A stretch of 64,000 nt of DNA from Alcanivoracaceae bacterium (GCA_016744455.1 JADGEI010000001.1:518884-582883), one strand, 5' to 3'; positions 33,487 to 43,062 are shown, counted from the first letter of the stretch. The notes: generated by a model not told the origin, from the letters alone. Translations and numbers: made by a program.

Positions 33487-36330
33487 ATGGGAAATAAAGC
33501 TAATATACAATGTCCTCAATGTTTTCACTTAAATTCATTAGATACAATGAAATGTACTCTATGTGATTGGCCGCTAAAGGATGAAAATTTAGATAAAACA
33601 CAACTATTCAATAAGGGTATTGATGAGATTGATGCAAATCTCACAACTGCACCAAACTTAGAGTTTGTAGAGGGCATTGATCCTGATGTTACTCAGGCCC
33701 CTACCCCGCCATCTCATGATACAACCAATCCAGTTTTTTCAATGGCAGAAAAACAAACCTTCCACTTAGCTGGTGATTTAGCTCATTTTGAAGTGCGTGA
33801 AATCCTAGGCCAAGGTGGAATGGGGGCAGTGTATCATGCCAGAGACATTACTTTACAACGTGATGTTGCAATTAAAATGTTGCGACCTTTACAAATAGGT
33901 AATCAATTAAACAACGACACCTTATTAGATGAAGCACGAATGGCAAGTAAGCTTAATCATCCAAATATCGTTACCATTTATGATGTTGCTCGCAGTAAAG
34001 ACAGCAATTATATTGTGATGGAATGGGTGGATGGTCAACCATTGGATGAGTTGATACCCGATAAAGGATTAGAGCTAGAAAAAGCATTGAAATATGCTTG
34101 CCAAATTGTTGATGGCTTAACAAATGCACACGAAAAATACATTATCCACAGAGATATTAAACCGCAAAATATTATGCTTGGTCAGCAAAATAACATAAAA
34201 ATATTGGATTTCGGAATCGCTGGATATATCAACAACCTCAATGAGGATAACAATGGAAGTACAGATTCAGAGCAAACAACAATCGGCACACCAAGCTACA
34301 TGTCACCTGAACAAGCACAAGGCTTAAACCTAGACCAACGTACAGATATTTTTTCATTCGGTATTGTTCTTTACCAAATGCTGACGGGCAAACGCCCATT
34401 TATTGCAACCAACCTAACTGAACTCAAAAAACTTATTTGCACTGGAGATTATTTACCCATTCAAAAGCATCTACCAGATTTACCTAGTAATGTTGTGAAT
34501 CTTGTAGAAAAGATGTTGAAAATTAAGAAAGATGAACGTTGGCAGAGTTCAAGGAAGCTTTCTTGCGAGCTTCATAAAATATACAAAGATTTAACCTATA
34601 AGAAAAATTGGTGGCAACGCAGAAGTTGGCTCTACAAAGCTGCCATCCTATTGCCTTTTGTATTGGCCATAGGTTGGAGCAGTAAAGAAATCCTCTTCCC
34701 CGCCTCAACTCAACAATTGATTGAACGACAATTAAAAGAAGCCAACAAAATAGCTATACTACCGTTTAACAACATCAGTGGCGATCCATTGATACAGTTG
34801 TTTGGTGATGGCTTGGCGGTCAATCTAGGTAGTGACCTATCTGCTATCGCCTCACACCAAGGTAACACCTGGATAGTCCCCTCCACCGAAATCAGCCGTA
34901 TGAAAGACCAATCGGTCAAAAAAGTAGCCGATAAATACGGTGTTAATCTTATTTTGACCGGTAGCATTCAACACATGGGTTCTACTCGCTTGTTAGTTCT
35001 TAATTTAATCAATGCCCAAGATGGCCAACAATTAAAAACAGTTGAGGTGAGTATTGATGCTGAAAAATTATTTCAGGGACATGCTGAAATTAGAAAACAA
35101 GCGTTGGCGTTATTGAACTGGATAGTTCCTGATGAACTAAGCGCTAAATTTCAAGCTGATAGGCCGCAACTTGATGGCGCTTATAAAGAGTACATAAAAG
35201 GAATTGGCTATTTTTATCGTTTTGACCAACCAAATAATTTAATTAAAGCAGCGCAATCTTTCAAAACAGCCATAGAACTTTCGCCGAACTACCCATTAGC
35301 ATTTATTGGATTAGCTGAAAGCCAACTCATGAATTTTCGCCAAACCAAAAATAATATCTGGTTGGATGAGATGGAAAAGACCATAACTATTCTTGGTAAA
35401 ATTAGCTCAGACCAATGTCAAGTCGACTACTTGAAGGCTGAATTATTAACCAGAAAAGGGGAATACCACCAAGCCATTAATTTGTTCAATAATTGTATTA
35501 AGAAAAATCCTAAGCATATATCATCATATCTTGGTTTAGCTAATGCTTATGCTAAAAATGGGGACAGGAAATCGGCTGAAAACTATTATGAAAAAGCCAT
35601 AAAAATATCACCCAATAATGTTAAAAGCATTATAGATTCTGGAATTTTTCATTATTACAATGGTAATCATGAAAAAGCCATAGAACAATCAAAACTTCTT
35701 GCAAAAGTTGCTCCAAACAATGTAAATGCTTACATATATTTAGCTGGTAATTATTATGCATTGGGTGAAATTGAAAAGGCTATAAGTTACACATTGTTTG
35801 CCATTGAATTAAAGCCAACTGATTCAGCATATTCTAATCTAGCTACTATGTATTTTTCTAAAGGGGAGTATCAAAAAGCCGTTTCGGCCTATGAACTAGC
35901 CATTGAACTTAACCCATCATACTATATTTTTTGGGGAAATCTTGCAGATGCTTATAAATTAACTGGGAGTAGTAAGACTAAACAAATTTACAATAAAGCT
36001 GTAGAACTGGCGTCAGAAGCATTGAAAACCAACCCTAATGACTCATCTGTAAAAGCAAATCTTGCTTATTATCTTGTGAATAACAATAATATGAAAAAAG
36101 CACTTTTCTATGCAAATCAAATTGGTGAAAATAGTACAGGTTGGGAAAATTTTTTAGTTGCTCAGGCATACGATCAATTAAACATGATTGATGATTCAAT
36201 TAAACATCTAAAGTATGCTATAGATAAAAGCTATTCGATTGAAGAGATTCGTAATACACCTTTATTAGTCAACACTAGAAAAAATGAAAAATTTGAATCA
36301 TTGTTTATAAAAAACAATAACTTTAATTAA
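33487..36330 (+). CDS. Ser/Thr protein kinase with zinc ribbon, TolB-like domain and TPR repeats
   Basis: 947 residues. The N-terminal CPQC...CTLC motif is a small zinc ribbon (about 8-28). The kinase domain (about 97-360) has GQGGMGAVYHARD, VAIKML, HRDIKPQNIMLG, DFGIAGYI and GTPSYMSPEQAQG, a complete active site. One membrane helix (AAILLPFVLAIGW) lies near 390. A TolB-like/adenylate-cyclase-associated domain (IAILPFNNISGDP...LFGDGLAVNLGSDL) comes next, then TPR repeats with SSYLGLANAYAKNGDRKSAENYYEKA and NLATMYFSKGEYQKAV. Together with the FHA genes on both sides it probably forms one signalling route. The extracellular or periplasmic ligand is unknown. Confidence 0.92.
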   Translation: MGNKANIQCPQCFHLNSLDTMKCTLCDWPLKDENLDKTQLFNKGIDEIDANLTTAPNLEFVEGIDPDVTQAPTPPSHDTTNPVFSMAEKQTFHLAGDLAHFEVREILGQGGMGAVYHARDITLQRDVAIKMLRPLQIGNQLNNDTLLDEARMASKLNHPNIVTIYDVARSKDSNYIVMEWVDGQPLDELIPDKGLELEKALKYACQIVDGLTNAHEKYIIHRDIKPQNIMLGQQNNIKILDFGIAGYINNLNEDNNGSTDSEQTTIGTPSYMSPEQAQGLNLDQRTDIFSFGIVLYQMLTGKRPFIATNLTELKKLICTGDYLPIQKHLPDLPSNVVNLVEKMLKIKKDERWQSSRKLSCELHKIYKDLTYKKNWWQRRSWLYKAAILLPFVLAIGWSSKEILFPASTQQLIERQLKEANKIAILPFNNISGDPLIQLFGDGLAVNLGSDLSAIASHQGNTWIVPSTEISRMKDQSVKKVADKYGVNLILTGSIQHMGSTRLLVLNLINAQDGQQLKTVEVSIDAEKLFQGHAEIRKQALALLNWIVPDELSAKFQADRPQLDGAYKEYIKGIGYFYRFDQPNNLIKAAQSFKTAIELSPNYPLAFIGLAESQLMNFRQTKNNIWLDEMEKTITILGKISSDQCQVDYLKAELLTRKGEYHQAINLFNNCIKKNPKHISSYLGLANAYAKNGDRKSAENYYEKAIKISPNNVKSIIDSGIFHYYNGNHEKAIEQSKLLAKVAPNNVNAYIYLAGNYYALGEIEKAISYTLFAIELKPTDSAYSNLATMYFSKGEYQKAVSAYELAIELNPSYYIFWGNLADAYKLTGSSKTKQIYNKAVELASEALKTNPNDSSVKANLAYYLVNNNNMKKALFYANQIGENSTGWENFLVAQAYDQLNMIDDSIKHLKYAIDKSYSIEEIRNTPLLVNTRKNEKFESLFIKNNNFN

Positions 36331-36388
36331 ATCAAAGAGTAGTAATTAGTTACTACTCTCAAAATTCAATGAAAAACCTTTTTTAATA

Positions 36389-36757
36389 TTATGATGGCTT
36401 GATTACTATACTAGGGTCCTTAGTAAAAGTCTGTCCATCAATGGTCAAAGTAAGATCATAAGTATCAGATGTAATTTCTGCATCATTTTCAACTGCGAGT
36501 GTATGTGTAGCAGAAGCTGTAGATGATACTCTTGTCATTGGAAAAGAAGTATCGCCAGCAACCTCATCATTAAATGGGTCTTGATCACCGCTATTTGCAA
36601 AACTCAGATCGCAACTAATGGTATTTGATGCGCTACTTGGCCATGTGACAGTCACATCTAGATTGCCTCCTTCATTAACATTGACACTAGAAGTTACAGT
36701 TGGAATAGTTCCTTCATCTAAAGAGCTAAGGTTTACGGTTATTGTTGGATTTGACAT
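36389..36757 (-). CDS. Small hypothetical beta-rich protein
   Basis: 122 residues, not recognised. It starts SNPTITVNLSSLDEG and is rich in Thr, Ser, Val and Asp, with alternating hydrophobic residues that suggest an Ig-like or Calx-beta-like fold. No signal peptide or membrane helix is visible. The Shine-Dalgarno sequence is strong (AGGAG, 6 bases before the ATG), so translation is very likely. It sits on the opposite strand between the kinase and FHA-winged-helix genes. It may be a regulated output or substrate of that cluster; this is only positional. Confidence 0.65.
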   Translation of the reverse strand: MSNPTITVNLSSLDEGTIPTVTSSVNVNEGGNLDVTVTWPSSASNTISCDLSFANSGDQDPFNDEVAGDTSFPMTRVSSTASATHTLAVENDAEITSDTYDLTLTIDGQTFTKDPSIVIKPS

Positions 36758-37136
36758 AATTTCTCCTGTTATTCGTATATGAGAGCTTTACTCAACTCTC
36801 TATAATTATTAAGTTATTGGGTTATTCAGTTTTATTTTTTATAATCACATATGACAGCCATTTTAGTAAATTAGCGTCTTCACAGCATTGAAGATAAGAT
36901 AGTGTGTTTACTTTTTATTAAGAAAGAATAATTAATAACAAATAATAGCTGAAAAAGATTAAAAAAGATATTACAATTTATTACATCCGTAGCAGCATTA
37001 TGATTTAAGTTACTTTTAAATTTACCTAAGCTATTGTTACCACTAAGTTTTGTATAGTATTTCACTGCAATCTATTTGATTGCTGTATTGAATTATAGTT
37101 AACCACGTATTAGATTAATAACTAACTAACTGAGAT
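36758..37136. other. Intergenic stretch, divergent promoters
   Basis: About 380 AT-rich bases between two divergent genes. It must carry the promoter of the small beta-rich protein and probably that of the FHA gene. I find no clear terminator, repeat or convincing operator. A 61-codon minus-strand ORF in it (36880-37065) has no ribosome-binding site and low-complexity composition. Confidence 0.35.
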
Positions 37137-38069
37137 ATGGCTACATTAAAAAACACAGTGTCTAACGAAACTATCCTATTGAGAAGTCATCACCTATTTG
37201 GCCGTCATTCTGGCAGTTCCAATACATTATTAATCAACCCTGAGTCATCACGTTTGCATGCATCAATCCATTGGAACGGAACCTCATGGATTTTACAAGA
37301 CTCAAGTAGTAATGGTACTTTTATCAACGAACAAGCTGCTACATTAGGTAACAAAGTAATACTTAATCTAGATGATAACATTCAATTCGGTGCGTTAGAT
37401 GCGGATGTGTGGTGTTTAATTAACAACGATTGCCCCAAATGCTTACTTGTACCAATTGAATCTAATTTAAAGCCGATTGAGTTAGAGGAAGTAGTTTTTC
37501 TACCTAATGAAGAGTACCCGGAAATGACTATTTATCAATCAATAAATAATGAATGGGTCTGTGAAAGTCAAGACGGCATTATGCCACTAGAATCAGGTGA
37601 AAAATTATCAACATTAGCTGGTAGTTGGTATTTTGTTAACGTCGATAATTTTGAAGAGACTAAAAAAAATGTAACTAAGCAAACGACTAAAGCTTTAAAA
37701 ATTAACGCTAATTTTACAGTTAGCAAAAATGAAGAGCATGTCAAATTAACGATTCTATTAGAAGATAAAATGATTGATTTAGGTGAAAGAACACATCATT
37801 ATTTGTTGTTAATACTAGCAAGAAAACGTATGGAAGACCAACAATCTTTAGCAGAAGAAAACGAACATGGCTGGATGGATAAACTTTTAATATGTCAACA
37901 AATAGGTTTGGATGAAAATCATTTAAACATTCATATCTATCGGTTTAGAAAACAACTTATAAAAGCACGCCCAATAACGATGCAATTAATGCAAATTATC
38001 GAAAGAAGGCGGGGCGAAATTCGCTTAGGTTTGGATACAATCAATATTACTGGTGGTTTTGATTCATAA
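37137..38069 (+). CDS. FHA-domain protein with C-terminal winged helix
   Basis: 310 residues. The FHA domain (about 12-95) has HLFGRHSGSSNTLLI, SSRLHASIHW and DSSSNGTFINEQ, all phosphothreonine-loop signatures. The middle (about 100-190) is of unknown type. The last 100 residues (MIDLGERTHHYLLLILARKR, then LLICQQIGLDENHLNIHIYRFRKQL) look like a winged helix of the OmpR/transcriptional-regulator-C type. It therefore probably couples phosphothreonine binding to DNA binding, with the nearby kinase as partner. DNA binding is inferred from fold resemblance. No close Shine-Dalgarno sequence was noted. Confidence 0.72.
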   Translation: MATLKNTVSNETILLRSHHLFGRHSGSSNTLLINPESSRLHASIHWNGTSWILQDSSSNGTFINEQAATLGNKVILNLDDNIQFGALDADVWCLINNDCPKCLLVPIESNLKPIELEEVVFLPNEEYPEMTIYQSINNEWVCESQDGIMPLESGEKLSTLAGSWYFVNVDNFEETKKNVTKQTTKALKINANFTVSKNEEHVKLTILLEDKMIDLGERTHHYLLLILARKRMEDQQSLAEENEHGWMDKLLICQQIGLDENHLNIHIYRFRKQLIKARPITMQLMQIIERRRGEIRLGLDTINITGGFDS

Positions 38070-38113
38070 AAACAAATAACTGTAGACCTCATCACCCTAT
38101 TCTATTAACTGTA

Positions 38114-39181
38114 TTATGATTTCCCAATGTTTCTCCTTAAACCAAATAGTGGTCTGATTAATGTAAACCTTCTAATAATAAATTCATAAAATACTAGTGA
38201 ACCCATAAAAAGTATTAGCACCACGCTAATAAACTTTAATCGGTAATCTATTGCCAATGGAAATACTAAAAATGAGGCCAAATATAAAAACACCATATGG
38301 ATTATGTAAATCGGATACGCTCCTTGACTTAAGTATTTTAAAGTGGTGCTGTTTGTGTTTAAATATTTATAGGCATAGGCAAAAACTGTAAATATCCATA
38401 AGTTTGATTCAATCGATAGTCGATAATATGACACTTGAAATTGACCTTGTACAACCCGATAGAAGTAAAACGCCAAAGCAGAGATAAGAAACAACGCTTT
38501 CCATTTACAAATCATAGTCCAAAAAGGTGTTCCCGAATACATAAATAAAAACCCAAATAAAAAAGCTAAAAATCCTAATGTGAATCCATGTGTTGTCATA
38601 GCATAGAGTTCAAAAGGTATAGGTTTTAGAACCATAGCCTCTGTAATAAAAATCACACCTACTAATACTAGGCCAACAGGGTGAGAGAGTAATGAGCGTA
38701 ACAGGATTAAAGCAGGCTTATTTTTATTGTGTTTTAAATACATAAACGCTGGTAACAGTACAATAGTATAAACAAATATATTAACTAAAAACCATAAATG
38801 AGAAGGGTTTGGGTTGTAACTATAATCCCAACCATAATAACCTTGCAACAGTAAAAGGTGTAATGGAACAATAAATAGCATTCCAAAAATAAACGGTAAT
38901 AATATTCTTGTTGTTCTCTCTTTAATTAATTGAAGCCAGTTTCTTTTTTGAATTGCAAAATACACCCCCATTCCTGCCACAAAAAAGAGTAATGGTATTC
39001 TCCAAATATTGAGCATGGTCATAGGTAACCATAAATTTTCCCAAGGTTGTTGGTTTGTTATAAATCCAATCATAAGACCCCAACTCTGAAAACCAATTGC
39101 TGTATGGTATATTAGCAACATTGTGATGGCTATTACTCGTAGCCAGTCAATGTCATATCTTCTAGTTGAATCGTAGTTCAT
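38114..39181 (-). CDS. Acyltransferase 3 family membrane protein
   Basis: 355 residues and about ten membrane helices. RRYDIDWLRVIAITMLLIYHTAIGF carries the conserved Asp, Arg and His of the acyltransferase-3 (OafA/MdoC) family, and IWRIPLLFFVAGMGVYFA follows. These proteins move acyl groups (often acetyl or succinyl) onto extracellular glycans. The target here is unknown, and no glycan gene is adjacent. It lies 6 bases after the ankyrin lipoprotein gene, so they may share a transcript. Confidence 0.85.
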   Translation of the reverse strand: MNYDSTRRYDIDWLRVIAITMLLIYHTAIGFQSWGLMIGFITNQQPWENLWLPMTMLNIWRIPLLFFVAGMGVYFAIQKRNWLQLIKERTTRILLPFIFGMLFIVPLHLLLLQGYYGWDYSYNPNPSHLWFLVNIFVYTIVLLPAFMYLKHNKNKPALILLRSLLSHPVGLVLVGVIFITEAMVLKPIPFELYAMTTHGFTLGFLAFLFGFLFMYSGTPFWTMICKWKALFLISALAFYFYRVVQGQFQVSYYRLSIESNLWIFTVFAYAYKYLNTNSTTLKYLSQGAYPIYIIHMVFLYLASFLVFPLAIDYRLKFISVVLILFMGSLVFYEFIIRRFTLIRPLFGLRRNIGKS

Positions 39182-39187
39182 TATGAA

Positions 39188-39775
39188 TTATCTCAATAGT
39201 TCTGCAATTATAGGCCTAGTCTTTTTCAAATTATCATAATCTAATTTTAACCCTAGTGGGGCTAGCGACTGACCAAGAACATCATAAATTGGTTTTACTT
39301 CTTTGAAGGGGCCTGAAACAGAACCATAGGCAGTTGTATTCATATTATTTCTTATGTTTTTATCGATGCCTTTATCAAGTAATAATTTAACTATTTCTGG
39401 CCTACAAAAGAATGCGGCTGTATGTAGTGCAGTTGCCCCATCATTATTGACAAAGTTTATGTCTACATTAGCATTTAAAAGTACTTGGACAATTTCGGTT
39501 TTTCCAAATAATGCAGCACTAATTAATGGGCTTGAACCGCCGAAAGGGTCTTTTTGATTGAGATCAGAGCCTGCTCTGATGTGCTGTTTTATTGCCTCCA
39601 AATTATTAGCAATAACAGCTGAATGCATATCAATCTGAGGTGCTATTGGCCTTGATTTTTTGTTATCATCGGTTGAACTGCTTTTTGAATCAGATTCACA
39701 GCCATTTAATATAAATAAAGCTAATACAGCGATAATAGTCATTAATTTTGGTGTATTTGGAGTTTTCATAGTCAT
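39188..39775 (-). CDS. Ankyrin-repeat lipoprotein
   Basis: 195 residues. The signal peptide ends in lipobox LNGC (Cys about 26), followed by a Ser/Asp-rich linker. Three ankyrin repeats are visible: HSAVIANNLEAIKQHIRAG, SSPLISAALFGKTEIVQVLL and ATALHTAAFFCRPEIVKLLLDKG. AGGA lies 6 bases before the first ATG; a second ATG is in frame two codons later. Ankyrin repeats bind other proteins, so a periplasmic scaffolding or inhibitor role is possible. No partner is evident from the neighbours. Confidence 0.85.
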   Translation of the reverse strand: MTMKTPNTPKLMTIIAVLALFILNGCESDSKSSSTDDNKKSRPIAPQIDMHSAVIANNLEAIKQHIRAGSDLNQKDPFGGSSPLISAALFGKTEIVQVLLNANVDINFVNNDGATALHTAAFFCRPEIVKLLLDKGIDKNIRNNMNTTAYGSVSGPFKEVKPIYDVLGQSLAPLGLKLDYDNLKKTRPIIAELLR

Positions 39776-39887
39776 AGTTTTCCTGTTGTGTTTGTAATAA
39801 AGACATAATTTACTAGAGAAAAATAAATGCCCTTGGGGAAATGTTTTAATTCTTTAAATAAAGAAGTTTTGCACAGTTCTCTATTCG

Positions 39888-40568
39888 TTAGATAAAATCT
39901 TTTTTTCGTACCTGAAAAATGAAAATTAATGCAACGATTAAAATGGCACTTATAATTTCAAGAATAATGATTTGTATTGCCATTGAGTTCCATACCGCTA
40001 TTGGCCCTTCCATAAATTTAGCAATGTCATTAATACTTGCAATTAAAAACATAAATAATGAAACGCTGATATTTGTGATGGTCATAATAACAATTGTCCA
40101 AATTTCTGATTCTGTTATCAGTGCTGTTGCCAATATCAAAATGAAAGCTACCATTAATTCAAGCATAATTATTAAGGCATAAGGAATTAAACCATTGGGC
40201 AGGTGATTAGAAAAATAAATTACAATTACAGTTGAGCTAGTTAAAAGTAACCATATTAAACAGTATACCACTAAATTAAAAGTAAGTTTGGCTTGTGTAT
40301 AATCCATAATGGTGATTGGTAAACTCATGATGAATACAAGGGTTTTCTTTTTGTATTCATTGACCACTGTTGTTGTTACCAACAATGCACCAATTAAGAT
40401 TAAGACTGATAATAATAAAACCAAACCTACATAAAATAGTTTGCTTTCAATAGTTAACAGATAGATAGAAAATAATGCTAGTAGGGCAAATATATAAATA
40501 TTATTTTTATTAAAATGCCAATCTTTTTTAATAATGGACTGGATTATATTAACTTGATTATTACTCAC
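39888..40568 (-). CDS. ABC transporter permease (YtrC/D-like)
   Basis: 226 residues and about six membrane helices (for example IYIFALLALFSIYLL and LVLLLSVLILIGALL). An N-terminal hydrophilic IIQSIIKKDWHF begins it, as in ABC-2 type permeases. Its start overlaps the ATPase stop as ATGA. With the ATPase and GntR genes it forms a small regulated exporter cassette of the YtrABC kind. The exported substrate cannot be read from the sequence. Confidence 0.75.
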   Translation of the reverse strand: MSNNQVNIIQSIIKKDWHFNKNNIYIFALLALFSIYLLTIESKLFYVGLVLLLSVLILIGALLVTTTVVNEYKKKTLVFIMSLPITIMDYTQAKLTFNLVVYCLIWLLLTSSTVIVIYFSNHLPNGLIPYALIIMLELMVAFILILATALITESEIWTIVIMTITNISVSLFMFLIASINDIAKFMEGPIAVWNSMAIQIIILEIISAILIVALIFIFQVRKKDFI

Positions 40569-41494
40569 TTTAATTCTCCTTTAACGTTTCTATTCTTTAA
40601 CCGGCTTGCTTGAACTTCAGATACAAATATTTCTTCAAGGGACATGTTTTTAACCTCATTAATGGTTATTCCCATCGCCTTATACTTTTTAGCTAAATTA
40701 TCGTTATATTGCTTTGTTGTGACAATGGCTTGATGACCATACACTCTTTGTTCAACTGTCCCAGGGAGCTGTGGCAATTTCACAGAATTATTTAATGTTA
40801 ATCTTATACGTCGCCATGAGTCGATGAAACTTTCTTTATCTTTAGCTGCAATTATCCTGCCTTTATCAATAAAAGTAATATCATCGGATATCTGCTCGAT
40901 ATCTTGAGTATTATGAGAAGAGTAAAATATACTGCGATCGCAATCTAACAAAACATCCATTAATTCATTTAGTATTTCATGTCTTGCAACTGGATCAAGC
41001 CCTGTAGTTGGCTCATCTAGTATTAAGAGTTTTGGATGCCTTGCCAGTATTAATAGCAATGCAGCTTTAACTCTTTGCCCATGTGACAATCCTTTAATCG
41101 GATGATTATCAAGAAGATCAAATCTTTTTAATAATATTTTTGCATAACCTTTATCCCACGACGGGTAAATTGAATTAATGTAGTCCATATGCCATGCAAT
41201 GGTTGCGTTTTCATATAATCGTAAGTCTTCTGAAGCATACCCAATATCCCATTTTGCTGTTACTTGCCTTTCAGGTAGTTGGTGATTTAGCACTTTAACA
41301 AAACCGCTATCTTGTTGAATTAAGCCCATTAGGATTCTAATAGTTGTAGACTTTCCTGCTCCATTTGGACCGATAAAACCCATGATATTCCCTATTTCTA
41401 ACTGTAAGTTTATATCTGTTAAACTAAAATGAGGGAATATTTTATTTACATTTTTTAAATCAATGGCATAACGAGGTTTAATTATTTTAGTCAT
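40565..41494 (-). CDS. ABC transporter ATP-binding protein (YtrB-like)
   Basis: About 309 residues. Walker A GPNGAGKST, the signature LSHGQRVKAALLL and Walker B LLILDEPTTGLDP are all intact, followed by the switch His in SSHNTQDIEQ. The C-terminal 80 residues form an extra domain seen in exporter ATPases. The track starts at 41512; ATG 41494 is preferred because GAGAG precedes it and it overlaps the GntR stop (ATGACTAA). It powers the permease encoded next. Confidence 0.9.
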   Translation of the reverse strand: MTKIIKPRYAIDLKNVNKIFPHFSLTDINLQLEIGNIMGFIGPNGAGKSTTIRILMGLIQQDSGFVKVLNHQLPERQVTAKWDIGYASEDLRLYENATIAWHMDYINSIYPSWDKGYAKILLKRFDLLDNHPIKGLSHGQRVKAALLLILARHPKLLILDEPTTGLDPVARHEILNELMDVLLDCDRSIFYSSHNTQDIEQISDDITFIDKGRIIAAKDKESFIDSWRRIRLTLNNSVKLPQLPGTVEQRVYGHQAIVTTKQYNDNLAKKYKAMGITINEVKNMSLEEIFVSEVQASRLKNRNVKGELK

Positions 41495-41906
41495 TGTTTC
41501 TCTCTTTATCATGTGAGTTTTCTTTATTTTGTAGTTCTATTAACCTTTTTTGTAACTTAGTCATACTCATGCCAATTGATTTTCCTATATCTGTCGCTTT
41601 AACTAAATGAGTATCCATTTCTGTCATTTTTAATTTAATAGATAAATTATCAACTTCTGATATGAATGATCCTTTTCCATGTTGTGTAATTATTATCCCT
41701 TCAAGTTCTAGCTCTTGATAGGTACGTTTCACCGTAATAACACTTACCTTTGCTGCTACTGCCATTTCTCTTATTGATGGAAGTCTGTAACCTTGTGACC
41801 AATCGCCTATAGTAACTTTAGTTTTAACGTGCTCCATAAGTTGTTGGTACATAGGGCGGCCATCTGTTTGTGATAATATAAATTCAATTGTAGGGTCTAA
41901 TGGCAT
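41487..41906 (-). CDS. GntR-family repressor, YtrA subfamily
   Basis: 139 residues. The winged-helix domain has PMYQQLMEHVKTKVTIGDWSQGYRLPSIREMAVAAKVSVITVKRTYQELELEGII and a GKGSFIS wing. Only a short helical tail follows, as in YtrA-type regulators of ABC operons. The track adds 19 residues encoded by the operator palindrome; I start at ATG 41906 (PLDPTIEF). The operator begins just 3 bases upstream, leaving no room for a Shine-Dalgarno sequence, so the mRNA may be leaderless. It probably represses its own operon. Confidence 0.88.
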   Translation of the reverse strand: MPLDPTIEFILSQTDGRPMYQQLMEHVKTKVTIGDWSQGYRLPSIREMAVAAKVSVITVKRTYQELELEGIIITQHGKGSFISEVDNLSIKLKMTEMDTHLVKATDIGKSIGMSMTKLQKRLIELQNKENSHDKERNND

Positions 41907-41909
41907 AAT

Positions 41910-41950
41910 CTGTGTATACTGTATATATATGATATACACAGTATACACAG
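41910..41950 (-). promoter_or_regulatory. Large inverted repeat operator before the gntR start
   Basis: CTGTGTATACTGT (41910-41922) and ACAGTATACACAG (41938-41950) are perfect 13-bp inverted arms with a 15-base spacer. A GntR dimer site of TGTGTATA/TATACACA type fits. It lies directly before the regulator's ATG and over its likely promoter, which implies autorepression of the ABC cassette. Confidence 0.75.
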
Positions 41951-42077
41951 ATAAAATTAACAATCAATTAAATTTTAATGAATTGATAAAAAGAGATTGA
42001 GGAAGCCATGGAAATACGCGATGTGAGTGATTTTTTTAGGTTGGTTTGTTAGCCAAAATTTCTTTAATAAACTTAAC

Positions 42078-42890
42078 TTACCATTTTTTTCTGGGCATAA
42101 AAGTTTTATGTTGATGATTTTTATGGGTTTGGTTATAAGATTTTATTTTGCTGTTTTTTCCCATGATGATTCGTAGTTGATATAAAGATTCACGCATTAA
42201 TGCTGTCCCTGCTCGGCTATACCAACTTTTGTTATAAAGTCTTTTTACGGCAGCAACGGTATCTGGAGATTGCCGGCATATTTCATCAGCTAACTTTTTT
42301 GCACTACTAATAGGATCTTCACTTACATGTGTCACTAATCCAGCTTTATAGGCTTGTTCACCATCAATAAATCTTGCCGTCATGGCTAATTCTTTTGCTA
42401 CATCCATTCGGCATAATTCACGCAAGGCTAATGTGCCACCCATATCAGGTATCAAACCCCATCGCCCTTCTAAGATAGAAAGTGATGAATCAGCTTTAGC
42501 AATACGAAAATCACCTCCCAATGCGATTTGTAAGCCTCCTCCCCAACAGCGGCCTTGGATAGCCATAATCACTGGTACAGCAAGTTTTTGCCAGCCTGTA
42601 GATACTCTTTGTGCTAAATTGGACCTCCATGGTAAGAATTTAATTAATAGCTTCAATGGCCCTTTTGATGACTTTAAGACTGACTTAACATCAAGTCCTG
42701 TGCAAAAATCAGGACCTTGTCCAGATACAATAATTGCACGTATCGAACGGTCTTTTTTTAATGATTTAATGGCTTTTACTATGGATTCAAACATTGCTAT
42801 ATCTAGAGCATTATGTTTCTCTGGTCTTGCTAAACTCACGTGAGCTACGTGGTTTTTAATTTCAATTGTAATTCTTTTTGTGTTAGTCAT
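42078..42890 (-). CDS. Crotonase / enoyl-CoA hydratase family protein
   Basis: 270 residues. The crotonase fold has LARPEKHNALDIAMFE, the oxyanion-hole segments PDFCTGLDVKSVL and GRCWGGGLQIALGGDFRIA, and LSILEGRWGLIPDMGGTLALRE. The catalytic-type Glu of hydratases is present in the last segment. The exact reaction is unknown; the C-terminal tail (about 30 basic residues, ending FMPRKKW) is longer than usual. I start at ATG 42890 (MTNTKRITIEI); the track start adds 17 residues. No other fatty-acid gene adjoins it, so it is a lone transcription unit. Confidence 0.8.
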   Translation of the reverse strand: MTNTKRITIEIKNHVAHVSLARPEKHNALDIAMFESIVKAIKSLKKDRSIRAIIVSGQGPDFCTGLDVKSVLKSSKGPLKLLIKFLPWRSNLAQRVSTGWQKLAVPVIMAIQGRCWGGGLQIALGGDFRIAKADSSLSILEGRWGLIPDMGGTLALRELCRMDVAKELAMTARFIDGEQAYKAGLVTHVSEDPISSAKKLADEICRQSPDTVAAVKRLYNKSWYSRAGTALMRESLYQLRIIMGKNSKIKSYNQTHKNHQHKTFMPRKKW

Positions 42891-43062
42891 GTTGGTTTTC
42901 TTTAAATTAGTATGGTGTGTGAATAACCATACTACGTACATATTAGCATAGTTTTAGAAATGTCACATTTTAAGCTAATTAAATAGGAGTATAAAGTATT
43001 AATAAAAATAATCACCTGGCAATTAATATAAAATTAGTGCCTTATAGGCTATTGATAAATTT

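Noticed and set aside
36880-37065. 61-residue minus ORF in the intergenic gap
   Set aside because: Asn/Lys/Phe-rich, no Shine-Dalgarno sequence, typical of AT-rich non-coding DNA.
42925-42945. CATACTACGTACATAT before the crotonase gene as a third copy of the fad/fab palindrome
   Set aside because: Only loosely similar (no GCATGC core) and not a perfect palindrome.
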